Below, one piece after another: positions 51,271 to 62,100 of a DNA stretch of 64,000 bases. A program made the translations under genes and the position numbers. The DNA comes from Blattamonas nauphoetae (Eukaryota; Preaxostyla; Oxymonadida). Within the stretch, counting starts at the first letter, position 1. The number at the start of each line of letters is the position of its first letter. The notes under the pieces were generated by a model, which saw nothing but the letters and a program-made list of their open reading frames with translations, had not been told where the DNA came from and searched no databases. The stretch is taken from contig JARBJD010000030.1 in NCBI GenBank assembly GCA_033064195.1, positions 62,001 through 126,000 of the forward strand. Direction: 5' to 3'.

Positions 51271-52504
51271 TTTGATCGACCCTTAGCAAAAATATCACAA
51301 GAACACACTGTTCTCATCACATAGATTCAATTTGTCATTCAGGGAAACCGCACGACATCGCGAAACTTGACATTTCTGTCAAGATAACAATTCCACTCTC
51401 AAGTCCTGATGGACTAATCATTTCGATGGATTAGTCACACTCGCTGGACTGCTCAATACATTTAAAATATTGTCAAGAAAGACAAACATGCTTCATCATC
51501 TCGGTTCTGTGTAGTTCCATTGACTTGCAACCTCTCTTGAAAATGGAGGTGGGAGACACTTCTGGAAAACGCGACTGAAGTTTGATAAAACGTGGTGCCG
51601 ACAAACAGAGCCACAAGAAAACGATGCAATTTTGACAGATGGCAATAGATAGTCGTTTCAAATTCGGACAAGGGTCCAAAGTGGAAATCAAGAGAGAGAA
51701 ATGCGAGGTGATTTTTCATCCATTCTCAATTAAAATCAGAGCCATAAGAATCAGAGTGGAAAAGAGAATGGTGTTACAGGTCACCTGAAATAGTTGTCGG
51801 CTGTATTGTTCAATTGTCTTGATTGTGCACAGAATTATGGGGGAAGATGACTCGTCTCTGGCTGGTCTGATAAACAGGGCTCTTTCCACAGAGTGTTTTG
51901 TTTCACTTCTCCCATTTTTGTTTGACTAATGCGTGATATTCCATCCAAGATCTGCTTTTCGTCGATTCAGTTCCACAGAATGAATCAGTCCCATCCACAC
52001 ACCACTTATCCTCCCATATTAGCATGTCTTTTCTCAGTCGTACGGTGCCCTCCCAAAGGCCCATCAAAATCGCAATATCAGGAAGAGTTGATCTGGTGTG
52101 GCGTATCATCACAATCTGGGATATGTAAATGGGAGGGCCTTGATTCTCTGAAAATATCTTCAATAAAACATCACTGTTTTCGACTCTGCCTTTTCCCTCT
52201 TGACAAAATTCACTCAGAAAATGACATCCAACGTCACACGAACAAATCTCAGTCAACAGCGAGACACTTTGTTTTTACAAAGGCCAAACGATCAATATTC
52301 ATCAGATTTTCTCATTCACGTTTCTTAAAATTGGATACAAGAACAATTCGTCTCAATTCAAACACACACTATTTCTGCCCAACTTTAACGACGGTTGGGG
52401 AGCCACTCATGTTTTTGTTCACATTCTCCACCCTTGTCCCTCTTCCACCTCAACCTTTGGGCCGTCCTTTTCCAATCTCCTCTCTTTCTCCACTCCACCG
52501 GTTG
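51271..52504. other. Intergenic region between divergent genes
   Basis: It separates the synthetase (minus) from the proline-rich gene (plus). The plus frame is open from 51929, but the 192 codons before 52505 have poor protein character, so they are treated as leader. No other gene or RNA was recognised. Confidence 0.4.
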
Positions 52505-55500
52505 ATGGTTCAGCAAAACACTGTATTCATAAATACGAGTTCTGGGTCGTTTATCATCGCAGAAGATCAAGATACACATCGAGCTTTGTCAAATTTCTAT
52601 ACACCAGTGTATACTTTTGTCCCATTATCTCCAAAATCCATCGTCAAAAGAACAGCCGTCACAACAGCACCAAAACGCATTGAAACACCAAAAAAGAGAA
52701 GCACCAGTGTTTTTGAACAATCAGATCACGAAAAAATGTCTCAACAACCCAACCGCCAACTTCCTCCAGTACCATCCCAGCCACCCCCAATCCCGAAGGG
52801 TGTTTCCCCACTCTTTTCACAGAACAGGCCTATTCCTCCAGTACCGCCATCAGATATACCAAGTCCTCCGAAATTGGTCACTGAAAGGAGTCCGCCGTCA
52901 CATCGCAAGATTCCGATCTCTCCGCTCCCCCTTCCACCAAATTCGTTTGTTAAATTGCCACAGAACGATATTCCTTTGACAAGACAAACTAGATCCTTCA
53001 CAGTTTCATCAAGTTCGTCCATCTCCAAACCAATCGCTCCACCACCCCAATATCCACACTCTACACACTCATCAATGCGAAATCTCGCCAACACCCCATC
53101 ACAAATCCCAACTCGGAAACAAACAACGACAAATCCCTTTCAACGAGATTTGGCCTCCCGTCCAACCATCCTTCCGCCTCCAACCATCCTCCCGCCTCCA
53201 CTCTTCCCTTTTGCAGGTTCACACCCTGTCTCATCCACCCCGTCTCCCAATCCATTCCGCCACACCATGAAGACTCAACCGATCACTCCCGAAAACCCCT
53301 TTTCCGCTTCAAAAGCAACCGCATCAGCGAGACATGCAACTCTTCCATCGCCGGATTCATCACTCGATCCGATCCAAAGTCAAGACGGATCCGAAAACCC
53401 GCTTCTCAAGACACCACACGTGACACTGTCGGCTTTCCACAATTTCCATCGCACCTTCCGCTCACTCCACGAATCATTTACGATCAATCAATTCCAACAT
53501 CAAATGACCCGACACACATTTCACACATTCACCAAAAGTATTCGTGCTAACCACACCAACCGAAACGAAGAAAGGAAGACGCAACGAGAACGTGTCGCTC
53601 TTCTGAAAAGTGGGGTGGAAGAAACACGCCTCACACTGAACACCTTCATCCACTCTCTTGTCAACTCTCCACTTTACACATCACTGTTGTCTTGGGATGA
53701 TTCTTCGTGTAGTTCACGAAAGGCTGTTCTTGGATCAATCAGAACTCAGACACTCGGCAGCATCTCAAGGTTCTCTTTCGACACGGGCACATATCCAAAT
53801 GGCATGATGCAAGACGTGACATTGAACTCACTCTCGACACGTGACACAGAAAGTGTTTCGCAGAGGATTGAGGGGCTTCGGGAGCAAGATGTTGAAAAAG
53901 GAATTCAACAGACCATTAAAGCTCATCTGATTGACACAAAGAACAGAGGAGCGAAGGATTCACGGAAGACACTTCAAATGCTTCACAAAACCAGAAAGCG
54001 AGAAAGACACCTCCGCACCTTATTCGACATTGCTGTTCAACGAGTCGTCACTGAAGTGAGAGAGATGTTCGGGATCACTGAAGTCCGTTCTCCGTTTGAG
54101 GAGGCGTCCGGGAAGAAGATCGGTGAGAAGGACGAAGGAGAGAGAGGCTGGTTTTTGTTGATTGGATACTTCATCGTTCCACCTGAATTGCGATGGAGTG
54201 TGGAGGATGCTCAAACTCGACTGGAAGAATTGTTTGAAGTGATCCGAACAGGACAGAGAGAGTTGGAAAAGAGGAAACAATTCCAACAAGGCCCAACCAA
54301 AGAATCTGACCTTCTCCGGAAGAGGAAGAATCAAATGAAGGAGTTTTGGAAAATGCTCGAAGCTCCAATCCCTCCCACACCAATTGACGACGATGGAGAG
54401 GTGTTGGATGACCACGACGAGCTGATATTGAGCCATGGGCGTCAGTGGACGGGTAGACAGAGAACAGACATCCACACTCTTTCAGCGGATTTGGAGGATT
54501 GGGGAGAGGGAAGAGGTGAATGGACAGAAGGAGTGGAGAATGTCCTGATCACAAAGAAGGAGCGATGGAGAAAGGAGCAAGAAAGGAGAGGAGAAGAACA
54601 GAAGATATTTCAAAATTCAAAGCGGGAAGTTATGACACAAGCGATTCCTCTTTCCAACACTCCGCTCACATTCGATAGACACCCGAATCCAGTCCACACA
54701 AATCATATTGCTCTTCCTCATCCCACTCATCCTGAATCCTCCAACCGACCGAGTCCTCTCATCCTCGCCCGACGAATTGGACGACTCGCCTTCATGCCTC
54801 TTCCTCAACTCAGCGTTCCGCTTCTGAGGCAGAATCCGTTCACTCCTCTCTCGTCATCCCGCTCTCGATCGCCTCAAGGCACGTCCGGCAGGCGTTCTCC
54901 ACAGGCACCCAGCCCAATTCCACCTGTTCAACTGGCTGGTAATCATCCAGTCTATCTCCTTCCTCCTCCCACATCGCCACGGCTGGGGTATACTCCGAGG
55001 CAAACTGTTTCTGGTGGGGCGGGCACTGCTCCTCTTCCAGCATCCCTTCCAAAGCCTTCATTCCCAGCTCACAAATCTCCTCTTCAAAATCTTATTGCCT
55101 CCCTCACAGAACATGACATGGGGAACACGAAAGAGTACATCTCCACCATCCTCGGTCTCCTGTGCCTTCTGTCTTCACTCCTTGCCAGATACACGCACAC
55201 ACTGCTCCCACTCCGCATCTCTCCTCGCCTCAACCGGTCCTCCCTTCTCCTCAATCTCAAACATCCTTTTCTCTCAGACAGTCCGTACACCACACTCCTT
55301 CCAGTCCTCTCCCCAGAGAACATCCACACGAGACACGAGAAGAAAAAGAAAGAGATTGAGGAGAAGGAAAACAGAGACGCAATCCATCTTCATGAAGTGG
55401 CGCAAGAAAAACGAAACCTTGCGGCCTCCCAGCGCATATTCGTCACCAACTCTCTCCGTCACTCGTTCACCTCAACTCACCAAGATCAAAACGAGTCAGG

Positions 55501-55810
55501 GACCTTTGAGGAAAGAAAGAGGGATGCTCACGATCTTTCTTTTGGGATTGTACTCAACCCCTCTGTCCCTCTTTTCACCATCCTCGAACGCCCACATGTG
55601 TCTCCAATCGTCTCCTCTTTAACACCACTCATTGAAGATTCAACAGAAGACAATCCCACCACTCCGGTTCTTGGATCTCCGCAAATCCGAGGCCAACCTC
55701 CGCTCCTTCAATTCACACTCAGCTCGGGAGGGGGAATCGAAGTGGAAAAGGGATGGCGTGTTCTTTGGGAAAGTTTTGTTCGATTGCACCGAGTATCGTC
55801 TCTCTTTTAG
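52505..55810 (+). CDS. Large Pro/Ser-rich protein, possibly UVRAG/Vps38-like
   Basis: 1101 residues from ATG 52505; an earlier in-frame ATG at 51929 is possible but the extra N-terminus looks non-coding. Residues 60-300 are Pro/Ser-rich (PVPSQPPPIPKGVSPLFSQN). Residues 310-720 are helical and charged (RTLFDIAVQRVVTEVREMFG, ARTRLEELFEVI-type heptads). After a second Pro-rich linker, the C-terminal part holds YISTILGLLCLLSSLLARYT with nearby PLRISPRLNRSSLL, and later HDLSFGIVLNPSVPLFTI. Their order resembles the BARA-like region of UVRAG/Vps38/Atg14 (hydrophobic helix, PLRYPI..SRSTI, FDYGVYLLNKNI), autophagy/endosome PI3-kinase complex subunits. The likeness is weak; otherwise unrecognised. No introns needed. 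Confidence 0.55.
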   Translation: MVQQNTVFINTSSGSFIIAEDQDTHRALSNFYTPVYTFVPLSPKSIVKRTAVTTAPKRIETPKKRSTSVFEQSDHEKMSQQPNRQLPPVPSQPPPIPKGVSPLFSQNRPIPPVPPSDIPSPPKLVTERSPPSHRKIPISPLPLPPNSFVKLPQNDIPLTRQTRSFTVSSSSSISKPIAPPPQYPHSTHSSMRNLANTPSQIPTRKQTTTNPFQRDLASRPTILPPPTILPPPLFPFAGSHPVSSTPSPNPFRHTMKTQPITPENPFSASKATASARHATLPSPDSSLDPIQSQDGSENPLLKTPHVTLSAFHNFHRTFRSLHESFTINQFQHQMTRHTFHTFTKSIRANHTNRNEERKTQRERVALLKSGVEETRLTLNTFIHSLVNSPLYTSLLSWDDSSCSSRKAVLGSIRTQTLGSISRFSFDTGTYPNGMMQDVTLNSLSTRDTESVSQRIEGLREQDVEKGIQQTIKAHLIDTKNRGAKDSRKTLQMLHKTRKRERHLRTLFDIAVQRVVTEVREMFGITEVRSPFEEASGKKIGEKDEGERGWFLLIGYFIVPPELRWSVEDAQTRLEELFEVIRTGQRELEKRKQFQQGPTKESDLLRKRKNQMKEFWKMLEAPIPPTPIDDDGEVLDDHDELILSHGRQWTGRQRTDIHTLSADLEDWGEGRGEWTEGVENVLITKKERWRKEQERRGEEQKIFQNSKREVMTQAIPLSNTPLTFDRHPNPVHTNHIALPHPTHPESSNRPSPLILARRIGRLAFMPLPQLSVPLLRQNPFTPLSSSRSRSPQGTSGRRSPQAPSPIPPVQLAGNHPVYLLPPPTSPRLGYTPRQTVSGGAGTAPLPASLPKPSFPAHKSPLQNLIASLTEHDMGNTKEYISTILGLLCLLSSLLARYTHTLLPLRISPRLNRSSLLLNLKHPFLSDSPYTTLLPVLSPENIHTRHEKKKKEIEEKENRDAIHLHEVAQEKRNLAASQRIFVTNSLRHSFTSTHQDQNESGTFEERKRDAHDLSFGIVLNPSVPLFTILERPHVSPIVSSLTPLIEDSTEDNPTTPVLGSPQIRGQPPLLQFTLSSGGGIEVEKGWRVLWESFVRLHRVSSLF

Positions 55811-56103
55811 TGAGCATGGACACACATAACCATCTCCTCCGGTAGAATCCCCCTTTTCAGTGTTCTTTCGATTTCGACAGTCAACTTTGTTGTGTTGTGG
55901 CAGTGAGTTCATTTCGTTTGTCACGTTTTCTTTCAGTAAAACAGAAAACTCACATTTCACCATTTTTGGATGAAAATCACTCACTTTAGACTCAAAATTT
56001 CTGAAAAGGAAGCGACCTCAGTTGTTTTTGTGATTTTTTGTTTGGAGGAACTCGATACAAAATGAACAAAAAGAAAGATAGATGAGTCTAAAAAACCAAC
56101 AAC

Positions 56104-59100
56104 TCATTCTTCATGAAACAATAGTGATGCTGCAGATGGATTCAGCGAAATCATCGATTCGATCTTGTTCAACAAGGCGAGGCAGAGGGCTTTGAGTGGT
56201 GGGGTGAGAGGAGAGACCGAGAGGACAAGTTCTTTCATAAGTCCTTTGATGGTTAGTGTCCGTCGGAGAATGTGAGTGAGGAGGAAAACAAATGGGAGGA
56301 GGTGAGAGGGAGATGAAGTGTACAAGACGAGGTCAGTGTGGGGCAGAGGTGAAATCTCGGGGGTGGAGCGTGGCACACATCGATGAGAAACGGGAGTTGA
56401 CGATGTAGTGTCGAGACGTTGGTTCATAGTGTGTTGTTCGGAATCCCACTGACCGTACAGAACAGTTTTGACAGTGTCAGAGGGGTTAAGTGTGTCGAGG
56501 ACAGTGAAGAAAGATTGCGCAAGTCGAGTGAAGACGAAGTAGATCATTCGATGAGTGTTGTGAGAGGCGTCGGAGTATGGAAGATGGATGGAGAGCATGG
56601 AGTTCATGAGAACCACAAAGCGTGGCCAGACGGTGAAGAAGATGAGTTCAGACGGATGAAGGGTGGATGTGAATGAATGTTGTGTCCCAACAAAAGAATG
56701 AGTGAACCGATAACCAACAGGGTCCTTATCTGTCTGTGAAAGGAGCGATGAGACGATATCCAATCCACATCCGATAGAGTGAGAAAAGGGAAGAGAACTT
56801 TCGCAGAAAGGCGATGTACTTGAAGAATAATTTGGGAGAGAGAAGAGACGAGTGGCGGATGGAATGGCAGGGCTGACATGAGCGAATAAGAACGCAACCA
56901 GAAACCGGAGAGGGATTGAAGGATAGTTGCGTGGGGGAGGGTCGGAAAAGATCAAAAGAATGAATGAATGATGAACTTTCGCGAAGAGAGCTGAAGAAAC
57001 GATTTGACGATTCATTTCAATGATCGGATCACTCTCAAATTGAGACACGCCGTCGATTGTGCCCCTCACTTCCTCTGGTTCCGCGAGATCCTTGGTACCT
57101 TCTTCCATCGAATCCAGAACGTACGTGGCAGCTTGATCAATGAACCATTCCAAGCTCCGGAGAAGGAGTGTCATGCTCTCCTCATCGCTGCGCAAGAGAG
57201 ATGACCCCGTTGGTCGTGTGGTTCCGAAGAGGATCGGAACATTGAAACGATCCAACAGGAAAGAATGGTTGGCTTCAGTGTTGTCGAAGCTGGGTGTATC
57301 ACTTGGTGACAGTGACAGGTCGAGTGGAGTGAGATAGTCGTTGATGGAGTATGAACTGAAGCTTGAATCGGGTGGGTTTTCAGGTGATTGGATAAATTGA
57401 GAGTCAAACATGAGAGAGTCGGTACCGAAGGATGGTGTGAAGAGCGCGGAGTGAATCGGGATGACACACGCGGTGAGGAGCCCATTGAGAATGACGAGAG
57501 TGGTTGTCGACATATTCTGGTTGAGCTTGGCTTTTGGTGTTGTCTTCATTGGAGAGAAACTCGTCTTCGAGGAGAGAGAAGAAGCCTCGGACTGTGGTGC
57601 AACAGAGTCAGATTGAGACTGTCCCAAAGTAGACGCATCGTATCGTTTGAAGGGCGAGTTTTTGGGAGTGTCTGTGATTCCAGGGAGGGTCTGAGTGGCC
57701 TGTTGGATGGACGTTGCGAGAGGATCCCCCTTCACAGGGTCTGTTGCTCGAGCGACGTTGAGCATGGAATAAATCGCGTTAAGATCTTTGCTTGCCATCT
57801 TGTTTGCATTGGGATTCTGTTTCTTCTCTTTCAGGACAACCATCACAGTCGATCCATATCCAGAGAGGATGCTGTTCAACAACGAACAAAAGACATCGCG
57901 TGGGATGCCTTGCGAATGTTTTGGTGGGAGGGTGTACGACGGGAAGCGCTTGGAACGCACACACCCTGGGAGTGTCTCGGAGAATGACGGAGTGTTGAGT
58001 CTGGTGATGGTCCGTGTTTGCTCCTGTGCTCGGAGGTCGAGGATGGGTTCGGCTGCTGGAAGTGAGAAGAGTTCGGCGTGGATGTCCGATTTTTGGACTT
58101 TCTTGATTTGTTTCAGTTGTTTCCTTGGAGCTTCAAAGAGTGCTTCTGGTGCATCATCTTCAGAGTGTGTGTCTTCCATCGATGGGTGATTATCCCCTCT
58201 CTTCAGTGAAACAATTGCGAGGTGGCTCCTCTGAAGCTGCTTTCTTTTTCCCGAGAAAGATTCCATTCTTTTCTTTCCTTTCGAATACTCGGACACTTCT
58301 CGCTGGGAGGCATTTCGAAACGAGCGCATGTAGTTCTGGATAGATTGCTTGCTGAATGAATGACAGAGTTCGTTCCACTCAGAGAAATCCTGGAAGTCGC
58401 TGGTATCCGTGATGCCGTACAGATTTGTGACGAAGAGACCGAAGAAGTGTGGGATGGAAACAGATGAAAGGACAGGAAGAGGGTGCAGCTGAGATTGCGG
58501 GAGGGCTGAAATAATCGATGAAAGCTGAGGGAGTGGAGGAAGATTCGCTCTGGTGAACACAGAGATGATGTGGAGGAAGAGGAACCAGAGAGACTGTCGG
58601 AGAGTCTTCGAAGAAGTGTTGCTGTCCTCTTGGATGCTCACAATCGTGCTTGTGTTGTTGAGGACGATCTCGAAGAGCGAACAGAGAAGAGAAACTGCAG
58701 AGTATTGGAGGATCGGGGATGAACATATCAAATACACAAGATGTCTCCAGATTCGCACGATGACAGACACAGAATGTTTTGGATGGATATGGTGGAGGAT
58801 AAACGAAAGTGCTTCGAACGTGGTTGAGATAAGCTTTGAAACAGTCAAAAGAGAATGGAGGATCCGTTTTGTGGGGACGTCAGAACTGCCAAGATGCGGT
58901 CGAGGTGCGATCGGTGTTCCTTCAGCGGTCTGTTCTGAGGTTGACGTTGATTCAGAACGGCTCCTATCGTCCTCAGGGTCAGGTGTTGTGTGGTTGATGT
59001 AGTCTTCGATCGAATCTGACGTCACAGACAGCGACGGAATACCGATCCCAGCAATCGCTGTCATCAGAGTCCGATACGATTGAATGGCGTAGATCAAGTT

Positions 59101-62100
59101 CCTCCATACAGCTGCAAGAATGGACAGTTCGAGAGAATCGCGCTGTTCATTGCTGATTTCCTTCTCCTTCAAGAATGAGATTGTAGGCGTCATGAAGGAG
59201 AGCGAGTGGAGAGAGAAGAGGTGGACGAACTGGATGCTGAGAGAATCGCGCGAATAACTGGACTCGAAGACAACCGGGTATGTCTGTGCGTTCGTCGAGA
59301 GCGAGATGAGTTCTGGTTTCAAGATGTACGTCGGGTGAGGATAAAATGGCCAGTGGCTCTGCTCGAATCTCCAGGTTACATCGTGCTTTCCAGTTGGAGC
59401 ACCTTTCGAGAGTGGCTCTGGAGCTTGTGTGTCTTCATGCGATGATCTCTCCGAGGCTTGCGATTGGTCTGACCCGATAAGTTCTTCATAAGGCAGCCGC
59501 GGTCCGTACGAAGGCGGTTCATACTTGTGGCCGGTGTTGCCGGTGACAGAATCGGTGAAAGACGAGCTCTGCGAAGAAAAGGCCCTTGGAAAGGGAAGAG
59601 CTGTTGTGTAGATCATCGAGAGGAGCACAATCAATTCAGAGATGTCTTGGTGATTCGAGAGTGATGGGAACATTGACGAAAACGGCACGGCCTTCAGTTG
59701 TTCGAAATGTTCGCTTTCGCTCTCTCCTGCTGTTGAAGTCTGGCAGCACGGGAATGGTGACTGAGGTTCTGCTTTTCTCAGTTTGTAGAATCCACACGAA
59801 TTGTACCAAGCATTCACGGCGGGTTCTTCATCGGAAGGTTCATCCTTCGACTCCACATCACTCTGTTGAATCGAATGCGAGGAAAACTTGTGGGTTGAGG
59901 TGCTCATGTCTGGCTCTGACTTCGAAGACACAATGGTGTCGTCGTCTTCGCGTCCGGGCTCACTTTTCTTCTCGAGAAGAGATTTGAAGCCAGATTCCTT
60001 TGCTTCACTCTCCACGTCTTCAACCGATGGTCGTGTTTCCGAAACCATATCAATCAAGTCTGACTCGTTGTCGGTGGACTCCAGCCGCGTTTCCGACATG
60101 GGCATCGCCTCTTCTGTCCGTTCCGAACGTTCCGACGGGTGAACACTCTCCTCATCAGGTTGGGTTTCAACGGCTGGGTCGACTGTGGAGTCTTCCGTCA
60201 AAATTGGGGGGAGGCTCATTGTTTCAGAATCGACAGAGACATCCGGGACAGACTTGTCTAGTTGAGTGTCGTTTGGTTCTGATTTTGGCGACTTGGGTTT
60301 GACAGAAGAATTAAACTGTGAAGTACTGTTGCCTTCAAGATTCGCAAATTCAGTCTGTTCTCGGTTGGAGGTTGAGATCAGAAGTCCTGTTTTGGCGAAG
60401 AGAGAACTTGGCACTGTTCGAACATACTGGTCGCCCAGAAGTGTCTGTGTGAACTGACTCATGGAAGCCCGCGCGATTTTGAAGGTTCGACTTGAAGCTG
60501 ACGTGAGGATCGACAAAGTGATGAGAGGATCGACAAGCGAGCGAGAGAGATGAGGCAAGTTGCGGGAGTACCGTCGGTGGGCATCAATATGAAACAGGGT
60601 TGATGAAAGTGAAGCCAGAAGTGAAGGAAGAGGATCGGTATCCTTTCCTGAGGCATCGTCTTGATTGGGGGTCGTCTGTCCCGTTGGAGGATCTTGGATG
60701 AAGATCGGAGGTGTGCCGAACGGTCGGAAGGCTTGGAGGTTATGCGGGATGAAGATGTCTTCCTTCGTCAAATAAGAAGATGATGTACGTTTCGTTTCCG
60801 AGAAAACTGATTGGGAAAAAGTATCGATGAAGGGCTTGTCAGTTTTCAGATGAGAGCCAACAATGATCGAATTGAGAATATGATCAGTGTTCGCTTGGAT
60901 TTGACTTTGTGTTGGTTGAACAAATACTGGCGACGGAACCGCACGTGGGATGAATGGTGCGATGAGAAGAGAGACAGACATTGCCTTCGAAGAAAGATGC
61001 TGGCAAAGAGAGCATTGCAGCTCATTAGGGGAAGTCCTATCGGAAACAGCAATCTTGGAAACATCAGTTTGGATGAGGCAAATCTGTTGAGCAAAGTTGA
61101 ATGGAGAAAAGAGCTTTCTTTTGTGTGGGCATCCTCCCAGAGAATGTTCGAGGAAGAGATGGAGAGAGAGCCAGATCGAGGTCCAGATGTCATTCAAGAA
61201 CGAGTCTCTGGTCGCATGATACTGTTGGCATGGGAGAAGGGTCATGGAAGACTGTCCGTTGAAAGGTGACGAGCGAAGTTCATCAATCTTGAACAGGAGG
61301 ACGTGGCAGAGATGAATGGCCGACTGAAACAGATTATCAGAACTATGTAGCAACAAGTTTGTGACAAACGCGCCCAGAGAGAGAGGCAGGGAGAAAGACA
61401 TCGAAGAGGCAAGAGAAGGAAAGAAGTGTGAGAGGTGTGGGAGGATCCAGAAGAAAATGTCTGAAAGGACCGTCACAGCATCCGACAAACTCTTCTCAAA
61501 TTGGTTTGTGATGTTGGTTGGGACTTGGTGTTGGGAAGGGAGAGCACGAGGGACAAGAAAAGGATCGCGCTGGATGTCAGCATGGTACACAAGTCCATTG
61601 TTCCAGAGTCGCTTGCATGAACGGATATATCGGTCGATCAACGAGAAGGCGAAGAGTGCATCCTTCTGCGAAGTGATTTTGAAGACGTGCATCAGATTAG
61701 AGAAGAACTTGATGGCAGTCGATCTGATATCGTAGTCTGTCGCGCACATCACGTTGAGGAGAAGATGCACTCCAAAAATAAACGCCGACCAGAACGTCAG
61801 AGTGTCGCTCTGTTCCCTGGATCTGGTGGCTTCATTCTGGCTTTGTGTGATGTGGGTGGTCAGACAATGCTCGACGATTGTTGTGAAGACTGAGACGGAT
61901 GAGAGTTGGATTTGGAGGATATTGACCTGGAAGAGGATGGCATAGATCGCGGTGAGCATCGAAACACAGTGCTCTGGTTGGAGGAATTCAAGAGAATCCA
62001 GAACAATGAAGTGTGCGAGATCCACACAGCTGCGGAGAGTCGATTCACTCAATGGAGTCGGAGAGAGGGGAATTGTCTGAGAAAGGATATCTGGTTGAGC

